A DNA stretch of 64,000 bases, taken from Alcanivorax sediminis (GTDB lineage Bacteria > Pseudomonadota > Gammaproteobacteria > Pseudomonadales > Alcanivoracaceae). Below, piece by piece: positions 52,092-61,921 of the stretch. The stretch is from NCBI RefSeq assembly GCF_009601165.1, contig NZ_WIRE01000001.1, positions 1,550,001 through 1,614,000 of the forward strand, written 5' to 3'. Under the pieces are notes generated by a model. It was not told where the DNA came from. It made no database searches and saw nothing but the letters and a program-made list of their open reading frames with translations. The translations under genes were made by a program, and so were the position numbers. Position 1 is the first letter of the stretch; every line of letters starts with the position of its first letter.

Positions 52092-53393
52092 TTACTCCTC
52101 TGCCTGATCTTCCAGTGACTGGTTGATGGCCAGGGCCATGAGGGTGCAGATCACGCCGGAGAGCAGGTACACCGTGACTGACAGCAGGCCGAACTTGGCG
52201 GACAGGCCCAGGGCCACCAGCGGGGCGAAGGCGGCGCCGAACAGCCAGGCGAAATCGGAGGTGAGTGCCGCGCCGGTGTAGCGGTAGCGCGGGGCGAAGT
52301 TAGCGGTGACGGTGCCGGAGGCCTGGCCGTAGGACACGCCCAGCAGGGCAAAGCCGAGCAGGATGAAGGTGTCCTGCATGACCGGGCTGCCGCCCATCAG
52401 CAGCGGGGTGAGCAGGCTGAACACGCCGATCATGGCAGCCAGGGCGCCCACGGTGGTGCGTTTGCCGATGCGCGCGGCGATCCAGCCGGAGCCGATGGTG
52501 GCCAGAATGCCGACGAAGCCGCCGACGATCTGTACGGTGAGGACCTGGGCCGTGGTCTGGGTGCCCTGGAAGGCGATCCAGGACAGCGGGAAGATGGTCA
52601 CCACATGGAACAGGGCGTAGCTGGCCAGGGCAGCGAAGGAGCCGATGAAGATGTTGTGGCCTTCTTCGCGCACCATTTCGGTGGTGCGGATGGGCTCCAG
52701 TTCTTTCTCCTGCATGGCTTCGGTGTACTCATCTCCCAGCACCAGACGCAGGCGGGCAAACAGGGCCACCACGTTGATGGCGAAGGCCACGAAGAACGGG
52801 TAACGCCAGCCCCAGCCGAGGAAGTCGGCGGCGCTGAGGCTGTTATAGAGGTACAGGAACAGGGCGCTGGCAATCACAAAGCCCAGCGGGGCACCCAGCT
52901 GGCCAATCATGGCGTACCAGCTGCGTCGCTCTTTCGGAGCATTCAGGGCCAGCAGGGAGGGCAGACCATCCCAGGAGCCGCCGAAGGCCACGCCTTGCAT
53001 GATGCGCAGCAGGGCCAGCAGGGCGATGGCGTAGCCACCGATCTTTTCATAGCCGGGCAGGAAGGCGATACCGGCGGTGGCCGTACCGAGCAGGAACAGG
53101 GCGGCGGTCAGTTTGACGCCGCGCCCCCACTGGCGCTGGATCCACATGAACAGCGCGGTGCCAAAGGGCCGTGCCACAAAGGCCAGGGCAAACAGGGAGA
53201 AGGCGTAGAGCATGCCCTGCAGCTGCCCGGTAAAGGGGAAAAACAGCTGGGGAAAGATCAGTACTGAGGCAATGCCATACACGAAAAAGTCGAAATACTC
53301 GGAAGTGCGGCCGATGACCACGCCCACCGCGATCTCGTTGGGGGCGACGTCGGCGTGATGCTGGCCCGCCGGGGCCGTCATGCTAGGGGTCAT
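52092..53393 (-). CDS. MFS transporter, metabolite:H+ symporter type
   Basis: This 433-residue, 12-helix membrane protein has the MHS-subfamily opening VVIGRTSEYFDFFVYGIASVL (21 long; key part EYFDFFVYG near 38-46). ARPFGTALFMWIQRQWGRG follows after helix 2, with a central charged loop at about 225-250. The subfamily imports organic acids such as alpha-ketoglutarate, citrate or shikimate. The substrate is unknown here. The ATG 53393 start avoids a non-hydrophobic extension. Confidence 0.85.
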   Translation of the reverse strand: MTPSMTAPAGQHHADVAPNEIAVGVVIGRTSEYFDFFVYGIASVLIFPQLFFPFTGQLQGMLYAFSLFALAFVARPFGTALFMWIQRQWGRGVKLTAALFLLGTATAGIAFLPGYEKIGGYAIALLALLRIMQGVAFGGSWDGLPSLLALNAPKERRSWYAMIGQLGAPLGFVIASALFLYLYNSLSAADFLGWGWRYPFFVAFAINVVALFARLRLVLGDEYTEAMQEKELEPIRTTEMVREEGHNIFIGSFAALASYALFHVVTIFPLSWIAFQGTQTTAQVLTVQIVGGFVGILATIGSGWIAARIGKRTTVGALAAMIGVFSLLTPLLMGGSPVMQDTFILLGFALLGVSYGQASGTVTANFAPRYRYTGAALTSDFAWLFGAAFAPLVALGLSAKFGLLSVTVYLLSGVICTLMALAINQSLEDQAEE

Positions 53394-53428
53394 AAATGCG
53401 CCTTTACTCTGCCTTGTTGTTGTCTGCA

Positions 53429-53475
53429 TTGATCCAGATCTACTTAGGACTTTAAGCCGATGGGACAAAATGTCC
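53429..53475. promoter_or_regulatory. FNR/ANR-like box and palindrome upstream of cyoA
   Basis: TTGATCCAGATCTA at 53429-53442 differs from the TTGAT-N4-ATCAA consensus at one position of ten. GGACA-AAA-TGTCC at 53463-53475 is a perfect inverted repeat. Both lie in the gap between the MFS gene and cyoA and could connect oxidase expression to oxygen supply. No binding evidence is available. Confidence 0.4.
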
Positions 53476-53541
53476 AATACCGGCTACCACATTGCTTGGC
53501 TAAGGTGCTCACATATCCCATAAGCCAACCGAAGTACGCCA

Positions 53542-54534
53542 ATGCAAATAGCCAACTTTTTGCGTGGGGTGGTGTTGACCCTGCTGGCAGCCGCACTGCT
53601 AACCGGCTGCGACACGGTGGTAATGTCCCCGTCCGGAGACATTGCCATGCAACAGCGTGACCTGCTTGTCTGGGCCACGATCCTGATGTTGCTGGTGATT
53701 GTGCCGGTGATCGTGCTGACCCTGTGGTTCGCCTGGCGCTACCGCGAGACCAACGAGGACGCCACCTACGCGCCGGAGTGGACCCACTCCACCGTGCTGG
53801 AACTGGTGATCTGGTCGGTGCCGCTGTTGATCATCATCGCGCTGGGCGCCATGACCTGGGTGGGTACCCACAAGCTGGATCCCTACCGTCCGCTGGACCG
53901 CATCGATGCCCAGACCCCGGTACCCGCTGATCTGGAGCCGCTCACCGTGGAAGTGGTGGCGCTGGACTGGAAATGGCTGTTCATCTATCCGGAGCAGGGT
54001 ATCGCCACCGTGAATGAGCTGGCGGCGCCGGTGGATCATCCGATCCGCTTCAAGATCACGGCTTCCACCATGATGAACTCGTTCTTCATCCCCGCGCTGG
54101 CCGGGCAGATCTATGCCATGGCGGGCATGGAAACCAAGCTGCATGGCGTGATCAACGAGCCGGGCGTGTACAAGGGCTTCTCCGCTAACTACAGCGGGGC
54201 GGGCTATTCCCATATGAAGTTCGACTTCCACGGCCTGTCCGAGGCGGACTTTGAGGCCTGGGTGGCCAAGGTGAAAGCCAGCGAGCTCAACCTGGACCGC
54301 GACACCTATCTCGAGCTGGAAGTGCCCAGTGCCAAGGTGCCGGTCACGCTGTATTCCGACGTGGACCCGACCCTGTATCACGGCATCCTCAATCGCTGTG
54401 TGGCGCCGGGCACCGTCTGCATGGAAGACATGATGTATCACCCGGGACAGGGTGGTCACGCCGGTCATGGCACCCATCAGGCTGACGGAGCAGACGCTCA
54501 CGGCGGCCAGCATGAAGGTGGCCATCATGAATAA
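53542..54534 (+). CDS. cyoA: Cytochrome o ubiquinol oxidase subunit II
   Basis: This 330-residue subunit of the haem-copper quinol oxidase has a lipoprotein signal (LLTGC near 20-24) and two transmembrane helices. The periplasmic cupredoxin-like domain keeps VVALDWKWLFIYPEQGIATVNE (key part DWKWLFIYP). The CuA-binding Cys/His set is missing, so it is a quinol, not cytochrome c, oxidase. The C-terminal tail is unusually His/Gly-rich. It heads cyoABCD. Confidence 0.95.
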   Translation: MQIANFLRGVVLTLLAAALLTGCDTVVMSPSGDIAMQQRDLLVWATILMLLVIVPVIVLTLWFAWRYRETNEDATYAPEWTHSTVLELVIWSVPLLIIIALGAMTWVGTHKLDPYRPLDRIDAQTPVPADLEPLTVEVVALDWKWLFIYPEQGIATVNELAAPVDHPIRFKITASTMMNSFFIPALAGQIYAMAGMETKLHGVINEPGVYKGFSANYSGAGYSHMKFDFHGLSEADFEAWVAKVKASELNLDRDTYLELEVPSAKVPVTLYSDVDPTLYHGILNRCVAPGTVCMEDMMYHPGQGGHAGHGTHQADGADAHGGQHEGGHHE

Positions 54535-54572
54535 GACCGACTTTCCGATTTACGCAGTAGCAGGTGTTGCCC

Positions 54573-56573
54573 ATGTTTGAAAACCTGGACCTGACCAAGC
54601 TGATCTTCGGACGCCTCACCTGGGAGGCGATCCCTCTCCACGACCCGATCATTCTCGGTACCTTTGCCGTGGTGGCCATCGGTGGCGTTGCCATGCTGAC
54701 GGCCATTACCCGCTACAAACTGTGGGGTTACCTGTGGAACGAGTGGTTCACCACCATCGACCACAAGAAGATCGGCATCATGTACATCATTCTCGGCCTG
54801 GTGATGCTGCTGCGCGGCTTTGCCGATGCCATCATGATGCGTCTGCAGCAGGCGCTGGCCTTCGGGGATTCCGCGGGCTATCTGCCGCCGGATCACTACG
54901 ACCAGATCTTCACCGCCCACGGTGTGATCATGATATTCTTCGTGGCCATGCCGCTGGTCACCGGGATCATGAACTACCTGATCCCGTTGCAGATCGGTAC
55001 TCGCGATGTGGCGTTCCCGTTCCTGAACAACTTCAGCTTCTGGATGACCACTGGTGGTGCTGTCCTGATGATGATGTCCCTGTTCGTGGGTGAATTCGCC
55101 AAGACGGGCTGGCTGGCCTACCCGCCATTGTCAGGGATATTGCAAAGCCCGGGCGTGGGGGTCGACTACTACATCTGGTCGTTGCAGATTGCCGGTGTGG
55201 GTACCCTGCTGTCGGGCGTGAACCTGCTGGTGACCATCGTGAAGATGCGTGCCCCGGGCATGAGCCTGATGAAGATGCCGGTGTTCACCTGGACCTCCCT
55301 GTGCACCAACGTACTGATCGTGGCCGCCTTCCCGGTGCTGACTGCGGTACTGGCCATGCTGTCCATGGACCGTTATCTGGATACCGCCTTCTTCACCAAT
55401 GATCTGGGCGGCAACGCCATGATGTACGTGAACCTGATCTGGATCTGGGGTCACCCGGAGGTGTACATCCTGATCCTGCCGGTGTTCGGTATCTTCTCCG
55501 AGATCGTGGCCACTTACAGCCGCAAGCCGCTGTTCGGTTACACCTCCATGGTCTATGCCACCGTGGTGATTACCGTGCTGTCCTACCTGGTATGGCTGCA
55601 CCACTTCTTCACCATGGGCTCGGGGGCCAGCGTGAACTCGTTCTTCGGGATCACCACCATGATCATCTCGATCCCGACAGGCGCGAAGATCTTCAACTGG
55701 CTGTTCACCATGTTCCGTGGTCGCATCAAGTTCGATGTGCCGATGCTGTGGACCGTGGGCTTCATGGTCACCTTTGTGATCGGCGGCATGACCGGCGTGT
55801 TGCTGGCGGTACCGCCGGTGGACTTCGTGCTGCACAACAGCCTGTTCCTGATTGCGCATTTCCATAACGTGATCATCGGCGGTGTACTGTTCGGTCTGTT
55901 CGCGGGTATCACCTACTGGTTCCCGAAGGCCACTGGATTCAAGCTGGACGAGTTCTGGGGCAAGATCTCCTTCTGGTTCTGGCTGATCGGCTTCTACTTT
56001 GCCTTCATGCCGCTGTACGTGCTGGGCCTGATGGGCGTGACCCGTCGTGTCAGCCACTTCGAGGATCAGTCCCTGCAGATCTGGTTCCAGATTGCTGCCT
56101 TCGGTGCGGTGCTGATCGCCGTAGGTATTGCGGCCTTCCTGATCCAGCTGGTGGTGAGCTTCAAGCGTCGTGAGGCGCTCAAGGATGAAACCGGTGATCC
56201 GTGGGATGGCCGTACCCTGGAGTGGTCCACCTCTTCACCGCCGCCGCCGTACAACTTTGCCTTTACGCCTCGCGTGCACGATCTGGACGCCTGGTGGCAG
56301 ATGAAGCAGCACGGTTTCCAGCGCCCTGAGTCCGGCTTTATCCCGATTCACATGCCCAAAGGCACCTGGGCGGGCATCGTGCTCTCCGGTATCAGTGTGG
56401 TGGTGGGTTTTGCCCTGATCTGGCACATGTGGCTGCTGGCCGGTGTGTCCTTCGTGGCCCTGATTGCGACAGCGATCTACCACACCTTCGATTACGACCG
56501 TGACTACTACATCCCGGCGGAAGAAGTAGAGCGGATTGAAGCGGAACGTACACGGGTGCTTGCCAATGTCTGA
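54573..56573 (+). CDS. cyoB: Cytochrome o ubiquinol oxidase subunit I
   Basis: This 666-residue catalytic subunit reduces oxygen to water and pumps protons. CuB ligands are visible in [15 protein letters not shown] (His, with Tyr crosslink) and [11 protein letters not shown]. Haem ligands lie in [12 protein letters not shown]. The proton-channel region near the N-terminus is also typical. ATG 54573 follows TTG 54564 in frame. It overlaps cyoC by 8 bases. Confidence 0.97.
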   Translation: MFENLDLTKLIFGRLTWEAIPLHDPIILGTFAVVAIGGVAMLTAITRYKLWGYLWNEWFTTIDHKKIGIMYIILGLVMLLRGFADAIMMRLQQALAFGDSAGYLPPDHYDQIFTAHGVIMIFFVAMPLVTGIMNYLIPLQIGTRDVAFPFLNNFSFWMTTGGAVLMMMSLFVGEFAKTGWLAYPPLSGILQSPGVGVDYYIWSLQIAGVGTLLSGVNLLVTIVKMRAPGMSLMKMPVFTWTSLCTNVLIVAAFPVLTAVLAMLSMDRYLDTAFFTNDLGGNAMMYVNLIWIWGHPEVYILILPVFGIFSEIVATYSRKPLFGYTSMVYATVVITVLSYLVWLHHFFTMGSGASVNSFFGITTMIISIPTGAKIFNWLFTMFRGRIKFDVPMLWTVGFMVTFVIGGMTGVLLAVPPVDFVLHNSLFLIAHFHNVIIGGVLFGLFAGITYWFPKATGFKLDEFWGKISFWFWLIGFYFAFMPLYVLGLMGVTRRVSHFEDQSLQIWFQIAAFGAVLIAVGIAAFLIQLVVSFKRREALKDETGDPWDGRTLEWSTSSPPPPYNFAFTPRVHDLDAWWQMKQHGFQRPESGFIPIHMPKGTWAGIVLSGISVVVGFALIWHMWLLAGVSFVALIATAIYHTFDYDRDYYIPAEEVERIEAERTRVLANV

Positions 56574-57195
56574 TAACACCATGACTGCCAACGCGCAGAA
56601 GGCCCCGCTGGAATTTCTCGTGAAGGGGGATCACCACCCCCAGAACGGCACCCTGCTGGGCTTCTGGATTTACCTGATGAGCGACTGTTTGATCTTCGCT
56701 TGTCTGTTCGCCACTTACGGTGTGCTTGGCCGCAGTTATGCGGGCGGGCCCACCGGCATGGAGTTGTTCGATCTGCCTCTGGTGGCCATGAACACCTCCC
56801 TGCTGCTGGTGTCGTCCATCACTTACGGTTTCGCCATGCTGCAAATGCAGGCCAACCGGGTGAAGGGCACCATGTTCTGGCTGGCTATCACCGGCCTGCT
56901 GGGCGCCGGCTTCCTGGGCCTGGAACTGTATGAGTTCCATCACCTGATTCACGTGGGCGCTGGCCCGCAAACCAGTGGCTTCTGGACCGCCTTCTTTGCG
57001 CTGGTGGGCACCCACGGTCTGCACGTGTTCTTCGGCATCGTGTGGCTGGTGACCCTGCTGTTCCAGCTGAAGAAGCGTGGCCTGATTCCGGAAAACAAGC
57101 GTCGCGTCTTCTGTTTGTCCATGTTCTGGCATTTCCTGGACGTGGTTTGGATCGGCGTGTTCACCTACGTTTACCTGATGGGAGTGCTGCCATGA
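56566..57195 (+). CDS. cyoC: Cytochrome o ubiquinol oxidase subunit III
   Basis: This 209-residue membrane protein has five hydrophobic helices. Typical blocks are [21 protein letters not shown], shortened here to its key LMSDCLIFA, and [36 protein letters not shown] closes it. ATG 56566 overlaps the cyoB stop, and its own stop overlaps cyoD. Confidence 0.96.
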   Translation: MSDNTMTANAQKAPLEFLVKGDHHPQNGTLLGFWIYLMSDCLIFACLFATYGVLGRSYAGGPTGMELFDLPLVAMNTSLLLVSSITYGFAMLQMQANRVKGTMFWLAITGLLGAGFLGLELYEFHHLIHVGAGPQTSGFWTAFFALVGTHGLHVFFGIVWLVTLLFQLKKRGLIPENKRRVFCLSMFWHFLDVVWIGVFTYVYLMGVLP

Positions 57196-57548
57196 GTGAG
57201 CATACACACGATCATGACCACCACGAGGTGGAAGGTCCCCACGTTACCCTGAAGGAATATGTCACCGGCTTCGTGCTGGCGGTGATCCTCACCGTGATTC
57301 CGTTCTGGGTGGTGATGGGCGATGTGTTTGACAGCTCCACCACCACCGCCATGGTGATCCTGGCGTTTGCGCTGGTGCAGATTGTGGTGCACATGGTGTA
57401 TTTCCTGCACATGAACTTCCATTCGGAAGGCGGCTGGAACATGTTGGCGCTGATCTTCACATTGATCCTGGTGTTCATCACCCTCGCAGGTTCCCTGTGG
57501 GTGATGTACAACCTGAACGTGAACATGATGCCGGGGATGATCAACTAG
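57192..57548 (+). CDS. cyoD: Cytochrome o ubiquinol oxidase subunit IV
   Basis: This 118-residue subunit has a His/Asp-rich N-terminus ([12 protein letters not shown]) and three helices, ending in [12 protein letters not shown]. It overlaps cyoC by four bases (ATGA). No cyoE (haem O synthase) follows; instead a REP pair and a SURF1 gene come next. Confidence 0.95.
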   Translation: MSEHTHDHDHHEVEGPHVTLKEYVTGFVLAVILTVIPFWVVMGDVFDSSTTTAMVILAFALVQIVVHMVYFLHMNFHSEGGWNMLALIFTLILVFITLAGSLWVMYNLNVNMMPGMIN

Positions 57549-57568
57549 CTTAGCTGGTTCATCCCACC

Positions 57569-57635
57569 GTAGGAGCCTGCCTGCAGGCGAATCTGTCTTT
57601 GTTGGTGAGGGATCACCTGCCGGCAGGCTTCTACG
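57569..57635. repeat. Pair of inverted REP elements
   Basis: GTAGGAGCCTGCCTGCAGGC at 57569-57588 and CACCTGCCGGCAGGCTTCTA at 57614-57633 face each other between cyoD and the SURF1 gene and could form a long hairpin in the operon mRNA. Confidence 0.65.
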
Positions 57636-57669
57636 GATTTCTTCCCCTCTCCTCCACGTTTGAAGAGGC

Positions 57670-58371
57670 ATGATCATGGCTCGTCGGCGTTTTCTCTCTT
57701 TCCTGTTTCTGTTGCTGGCGGCCGTGGCGTTTGCCGGCTTTATGGCGCTGGGCATCTGGCAGGTGAAGCGGCTGGCCTGGAAGGAAGATCTGATTGCCCG
57801 GGTGGAGGCGCGAGTGCATGCCGAGGCTGTGGCGATACCGGCGAATTGGCCCGCGGTGAGGGAAGACAGCCACGAATACCAGCACGTTACAGTGAGCGGC
57901 GAGTATCGCCCGGAGGCCGTGTCACTGGTGGCGGCGGCCACGGAAGAGGGGCAGGGCTACTGGGTGATGGCGCCGTTGCAGCAGGCCGATGGCCGCTGGG
58001 TGTATATCAATCAGGGCTTTGTGCCGCAGGCCGAGCGCAAGGCTGCCGAGGCCGGGACATTCACGCCGGAGGGGGCGGTGACGGTGACGGGGCTGTTGCG
58101 CATGAGTCACCCCGGTGGTGGCGTGTTACGTGACAATGTGCCTGCCGAAAACCGCTGGTACTCCCGGGATGTGCAGGCCATGGCGGCCCGGCAGGGCATT
58201 GCGCCCGTGGCGCCCTTTTTTGTGGATGCGGCTCGAACCAGGGAGGCCCTGCCGGTGGGCGGGCTCACCGTTATCCAGTTCCGTAACAACCATCTGGTGT
58301 ATGCCATTACCTGGTTCGCTCTCGCGCTGGGTATGGTGCTGGCCAGCGTTCTGGTGCTGCGGCATCGCTGA
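57670..58371 (+). CDS. SURF1 family oxidase-assembly protein
   Basis: This 233-residue protein has the SURF1 layout of one N-terminal helix (FLSFLFLLLAAVAFAGFMAL), a periplasmic domain and one C-terminal helix ending WFALALGMVLASVLVLRHR. Conserved-looking blocks are GIWQVKRLAWKEDLI, YINQGFVP and VIQFRNNHLVYAITW. SURF1 helps insert haem into subunit I. Its place after cyoABCD recalls the Surf1q/quinol-oxidase pairing of Paracoccus. The start is ATG 57670 or 57676. Confidence 0.92.
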   Translation: MIMARRRFLSFLFLLLAAVAFAGFMALGIWQVKRLAWKEDLIARVEARVHAEAVAIPANWPAVREDSHEYQHVTVSGEYRPEAVSLVAAATEEGQGYWVMAPLQQADGRWVYINQGFVPQAERKAAEAGTFTPEGAVTVTGLLRMSHPGGGVLRDNVPAENRWYSRDVQAMAARQGIAPVAPFFVDAARTREALPVGGLTVIQFRNNHLVYAITWFALALGMVLASVLVLRHR

Positions 58372-58404
58372 CGCTTTCACGTGGAAGCCGTTACACTTGG
58401 CGGC

Positions 58405-59748
58405 ATGGATAACATGAGTACAACCGATTCCGCCAACCGGCATCCGCTATCTGCCCTGCGCAGCATGCTGGGTAGTGGCAATGATGATGCGACGGGCCGC
58501 AAGAACCTGCAGCTGCTGATTCAGCTGCGCTGGCTGGCCATGTTTGGCCAGTTCGCCACCATTCTGGTGGTGCGCTTCGGGCTGGATGTGCCGCTGCCGG
58601 TGTCGAACATGCTGGTCGTGCTGTTCGGTCTGTTGCTGTTTAACGCCCTCAGCGTACTGCGCCTTCGCGTTCGCCGTCCGATTGGCAATACCGAACTGTT
58701 TTGCTCGTTGCTGGTGGACGTGGGCACTCTGACCATCCTGTTGTTTCTCAGCGGCGGGGCCACCAATCCCTTCGTGTTTTTGTTCCTGCTGCAGGTCATT
58801 CTCGGCGCGGTGCTGCTGGAGGCCTGGTCTACCTGGGTGATCCTGATTGTGACCACGCTGTGTTTCGGCTGGCTGGCCTGGTACGGGCATCCTTTGCCGA
58901 TGCCACTGGATCATTCCAAGGGGCTGTTCAGTCTGTACATCGAAGGCATGCTGATCTGTTTTGTGCTGAACGGCGGCCTGTTGGTGATCTTCATCAATCG
59001 CATTAATCGCAACAAGCGCCAGCGCGATGAGCGTCTGGCAGAGCTGCGTCAGCGTGCGGTGGAGGAGGAGCACATTGTGCGCATGGGTCTGCTGGCCTCG
59101 GGAGCGGCCCATGAGCTGGGTACGCCGTTGGCCACCCTGTCGGTGATTCTGGGTGATTGGAAGCACATGGAACCGTTCAGGAATGATTCGGACATGGCCC
59201 AGGAAATCGCCGAAATGCAGACCCAGGTGCTGCGTTGCAAGTCCATCGTGAGCGGAATTCTGCTGTCTGCCGGGGAAACCCGTGGCGAGGCCTCTGAAGA
59301 AACCACGGTGCGTGAGTTCCTGGACGAGCTGGTGGACGAATGGCGCGATACCCGGCCGGTGAAGGATTTCATTTACATGAATGATTTCGGTACGGATCTG
59401 CGCATTGTGTCTGATGACGCACTCAAGCAAAGCATTCACAACGTGCTGGATAACGCGCTGGAGGCGTCGCCGAACTGGGTGCGGCTGGATGTGCACCGCG
59501 AAGACGAAACACTGCTGATTTCGGTGACAGACCGGGGGCCAGGGTTCCCGGAAGAAATGCTCGACAGCATTGGCCGGCCGTATCAGTCCACCAAGGGGCG
59601 TCCGGGCAGTGGCCTTGGGCTGTTCCTGGTGATGAATGTCTTGCGCACCCTGGGCGGCAATCTGCGCGCGCGCAATCTGGTTCAGGGTGGTGCGCTGGTG
59701 ACCTTGTCGCTGCCCCTGAACACGGTCACGCTGGAAGAGGAGGGCTGA
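58405..59748 (+). CDS. Redox-sensing histidine kinase, RegB/PrrB/RoxS type
   Basis: This 447-residue membrane kinase has about six hydrophobic helices in 35-200. The quinone-linked motif GGATNPF is at 117-123 and the H-box LLASGAAHELGTPLATL has His236. Cys278, 42 residues later (VLRCKSI), matches the redox-active Cys of RegB, which lies 40 residues past its His. The ATPase domain contains NVLDNALEASP and GSGLGLFLVMNV. RegB relatives read the redox state of the quinone pool; pseudomonad RoxS controls terminal oxidases. It follows the oxidase genes and precedes its regulator. Confidence 0.92.
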   Translation: MDNMSTTDSANRHPLSALRSMLGSGNDDATGRKNLQLLIQLRWLAMFGQFATILVVRFGLDVPLPVSNMLVVLFGLLLFNALSVLRLRVRRPIGNTELFCSLLVDVGTLTILLFLSGGATNPFVFLFLLQVILGAVLLEAWSTWVILIVTTLCFGWLAWYGHPLPMPLDHSKGLFSLYIEGMLICFVLNGGLLVIFINRINRNKRQRDERLAELRQRAVEEEHIVRMGLLASGAAHELGTPLATLSVILGDWKHMEPFRNDSDMAQEIAEMQTQVLRCKSIVSGILLSAGETRGEASEETTVREFLDELVDEWRDTRPVKDFIYMNDFGTDLRIVSDDALKQSIHNVLDNALEASPNWVRLDVHREDETLLISVTDRGPGFPEEMLDSIGRPYQSTKGRPGSGLGLFLVMNVLRTLGGNLRARNLVQGGALVTLSLPLNTVTLEEEG

Positions 59749-59749
59749 C

Positions 59750-60301
59750 ATGTCTGATGCCATCGAGAATGAAGAGCGCCTGTTGTTGATAGTTGAAGAT
59801 GACGAAGCGTTTGCCCGTACCCTGGGTCGCTCCTTTGAGCGTCGCGGCTATACCGTGGTGACGGCGGACAGCCATGAGGCGATGGAAACCGTGCTCCAAA
59901 CCCATAACCCGGGTTACGCCGTGGTGGACCTGAAGATCAAGGGCGAAGCCTCCGGGCTGGCCTGTGTGCAGACGCTGCACAAGCACAATGCACAGACACT
60001 GATTGTGGTCCTGACCGGCTATGCCAGCATCGCCACGGCGGTGGAAGCGGTGAAGCTGGGGGCTTGCCACTATCTCGCCAAGCCTTCCAATACCGATGAC
60101 ATTGAAGATGCCTTCCAGCGTGCCGAAGGCACCACCGAGGTGGCCCTGACGGCACGCTCTTCGGATCTGAAAACGCTGGAGTGGGAGCGCATTCACGAGA
60201 CCCTGGCCGAGACCGGCTTCAACATTTCCGAAACCGCTCGCCGCCTGGGCATGCACCGCCGCACCCTGGCCCGCAAGCTGGAAAAACAGCGGGTGAAGTA
60301 A
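59750..60301 (+). CDS. Response regulator, RegA/PrrA/RoxR type
   Basis: This 183-residue protein has a receiver domain with acidic pair VEDDEAF, phosphoacceptor Asp60 (YAVVDLKI), Thr in VLTGYAS and Lys in YLAKPSN. A Fis-type helix-turn-helix follows (NISETARRLGMHRRTLARKL). RegA proteins have this exact short architecture. It follows the kinase with one base between. It probably controls the cyo operon and other respiratory genes. Confidence 0.94.
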   Translation: MSDAIENEERLLLIVEDDEAFARTLGRSFERRGYTVVTADSHEAMETVLQTHNPGYAVVDLKIKGEASGLACVQTLHKHNAQTLIVVLTGYASIATAVEAVKLGACHYLAKPSNTDDIEDAFQRAEGTTEVALTARSSDLKTLEWERIHETLAETGFNISETARRLGMHRRTLARKLEKQRVK

Positions 60302-60307
60302 AGCAAT

Positions 60308-60337
60308 TAATAGTTAACAGTGAATAGTTAATAGCTA
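60308..60337. repeat. 7-base-period array, TAAYAGT core
   Basis: TAATAGT, TAACAGT, GAATAGT and TAATAGC follow the response-regulator stop. It is the same class as at 20135-20162. Confidence 0.75.
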
Positions 60338-60481
60338 AATTCAAATTCAAAATATTATGCGTTAGATAAGCGTTGCGCAGGAGCGTCGCTGGCGTCGCTT
60401 CAAAAAAACTCCTCCCCTGTCGAATTGTTGTCATGTCATTCGATTAGCTATGGATAGCCAATCATCTCAAGGAGAGAAACC

Positions 60482-60904
60482 ATGTCTGATCTGTCGATCA
60501 ACCCCTACCTGAATTTTTCCGGGAACTGTCGTGAAGCCTTCGACCTCTATGCCCGCATACTGGAAGCGCCGGTGGCATTTCTGATTACCATGGGGGAATC
60601 CCCGATGGCGGATCAGGTGCCCAAAGCGATGCATGATCGTATCTGCCATATCTGTCTCAAGCGCGATGGGCTAACGCTGATGGGGTCTGATTGTCCGCCG
60701 GATCAGTATGAAACCCCGCAGGGGACCATTATCAATATCGGGGTGGAAACCGCGGAGAAGGCCGAAGCCGTGTTTGCCCAGTTGAGTGAAGGAGGCAAGG
60801 TCACCATGCCGCTGGAAGAGACCTTTTGGGCAACGCGGTTCGGAATGTGCGTCGACCGGTTTGGCGTACCTTGGATGGTGAACTGCGACAAGCCCATGCC
60901 GTAA
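60482..60904 (+). CDS. VOC family (PhnB-like) protein
   Basis: This 140-residue PhnB/3-demethylubiquinone methyltransferase-like glyoxalase-fold protein has YLNFSGNCREAFDLYARILE at the N-terminus and FWATRFGMCVDRFGVPWMVN at the C-terminus, both family typical. Substrate unknown; many homologues have no known activity. AAGGAGAG precedes ATG 60482. Confidence 0.88.
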   Translation: MSDLSINPYLNFSGNCREAFDLYARILEAPVAFLITMGESPMADQVPKAMHDRICHICLKRDGLTLMGSDCPPDQYETPQGTIINIGVETAEKAEAVFAQLSEGGKVTMPLEETFWATRFGMCVDRFGVPWMVNCDKPMP

Positions 60905-60935
60905 TTTTAGGGGCATAGCCCTCGCTGTGGCTCGA

Positions 60936-60962
60936 GATCGCCATGCGAGCATGGCTCCTACG
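60936..60962 (-). repeat. REP element
   Basis: GATCGCCATGCGAGCATGGC then TCCTACG, inverted form, between the VOC gene and the DUF3301 gene. Confidence 0.7.
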
Positions 60963-60985
60963 GGGTGAGGTTGTATGGGGTTACG

Positions 60986-61327
60986 TTAGTGCAGGCGTTC
61001 CGGGGGAGGGGTGTAGCGGTGGGGAGGCAGGTCTACCCGTTGCACAACGCCGCCCATGACGATGGTGTGCCCCTGGTAGCGCTCGCCGCCAGTGACGGTG
61101 AATTCAAACCGGTAGATGCGGGTGATGCGCAGCTTGCCGTTGCCGTCCCGTTGCAGAGCCAGCTTGTCCATGCCTACCGTGTCATCGAGAAATTCCACTT
61201 CTTCCCGCTCACAGTATTTGCGTGTGTAGCCCAGCGCCCGTTCGCGGATGCCGTGGGAGCGCCAGAACAGGGCCGCGATGATGATCACGGCGGTGACCAG
61301 AAAGATATCGCCGAGTTGCAGGTTCAC
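60986..61327 (-). CDS. DUF3301 domain protein
   Basis: This 113-residue protein has one N-terminal membrane helix (IFLVTAVIIIAALFW) and a cytoplasmic basic domain (RALGYTRKYCEREEVEFLDDT, shown here by its key part YTRKYCE). Family DUF3301, function unknown. The GTG start at 61327 overlaps the DUF1415 stop by four bases (GTGA), so the two are coupled; an upstream ATG in the same frame is inside DUF1415. Confidence 0.8.
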   Translation of the reverse strand: MNLQLGDIFLVTAVIIIAALFWRSHGIRERALGYTRKYCEREEVEFLDDTVGMDKLALQRDGNGKLRITRIYRFEFTVTGGERYQGHTIVMGGVVQRVDLPPHRYTPPPERLH

Positions 61328-61890
61328 CGTGAGGCTCCCGGCAGGCTGCCGAACAGGCTGACCCACTGCTCCTCGGTGAGGTTGTCCAGTGTGTCCATGT
61401 TGCGCTCGGGAATGGCTTCCGGGTCCGGATAACTGGCGAGGCCCTGTTCCAGGCTGTCCTCACGCAGCAGGTGCAGAATCGGGAAGGGCGCGCGGTTGGT
61501 GTAGTTGCTTGGGTCATCTGCTTCCGTGTCGGCAAACTGGTAGGCCGGATGAAAGCTGGCGATCTGGAAGGTGCCAACCCAGTCCTGCTGTTCCAGCAGC
61601 GCATCGGCGAGATCCAGCACGTCATTGTAGTCGTAAAAGTCTTCCAGTTGATCGGGGATGATCAGCAAGGTGGTATCGATGGTGCTGGCGGGGGTGGTGG
61701 CCAATGTTTCCAGTTCGTCGTAAAGGTCCTGCAGCAGGGTTTCCACATTGCGGCTGTCACTGACCGCGAAGCGTACCTGCCCTTTCTGGAACGGCTTGCG
61801 GGCGAAGGGGCACAGATTCAGGCCAATCACCACTTGTTCCAGCCACTGGCGGGTCTGATTGATGTAGCGGGTTTTTTCCACGTCGTTCAT
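61324..61890 (-). CDS. DUF1415 domain protein
   Basis: This 188-residue member of DUF1415 starts MNDVEKTRYINQTRQWLEQV. The conserved block VIGLNLCPFARKPF lies at 21-34 and FQIASFHPAYQFADT near 105-120. Function is unknown. ATG 61890 matches the family start; the frame is open much further upstream through a repeat element, which I reject. It pairs with DUF3301 in one transcript. Confidence 0.87.
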   Translation of the reverse strand: MNDVEKTRYINQTRQWLEQVVIGLNLCPFARKPFQKGQVRFAVSDSRNVETLLQDLYDELETLATTPASTIDTTLLIIPDQLEDFYDYNDVLDLADALLEQQDWVGTFQIASFHPAYQFADTEADDPSNYTNRAPFPILHLLREDSLEQGLASYPDPEAIPERNMDTLDNLTEEQWVSLFGSLPGASR

Positions 61891-61921
61891 TCTGTGATGC
61901 GCTCTATATGTGTCGTAGGGC

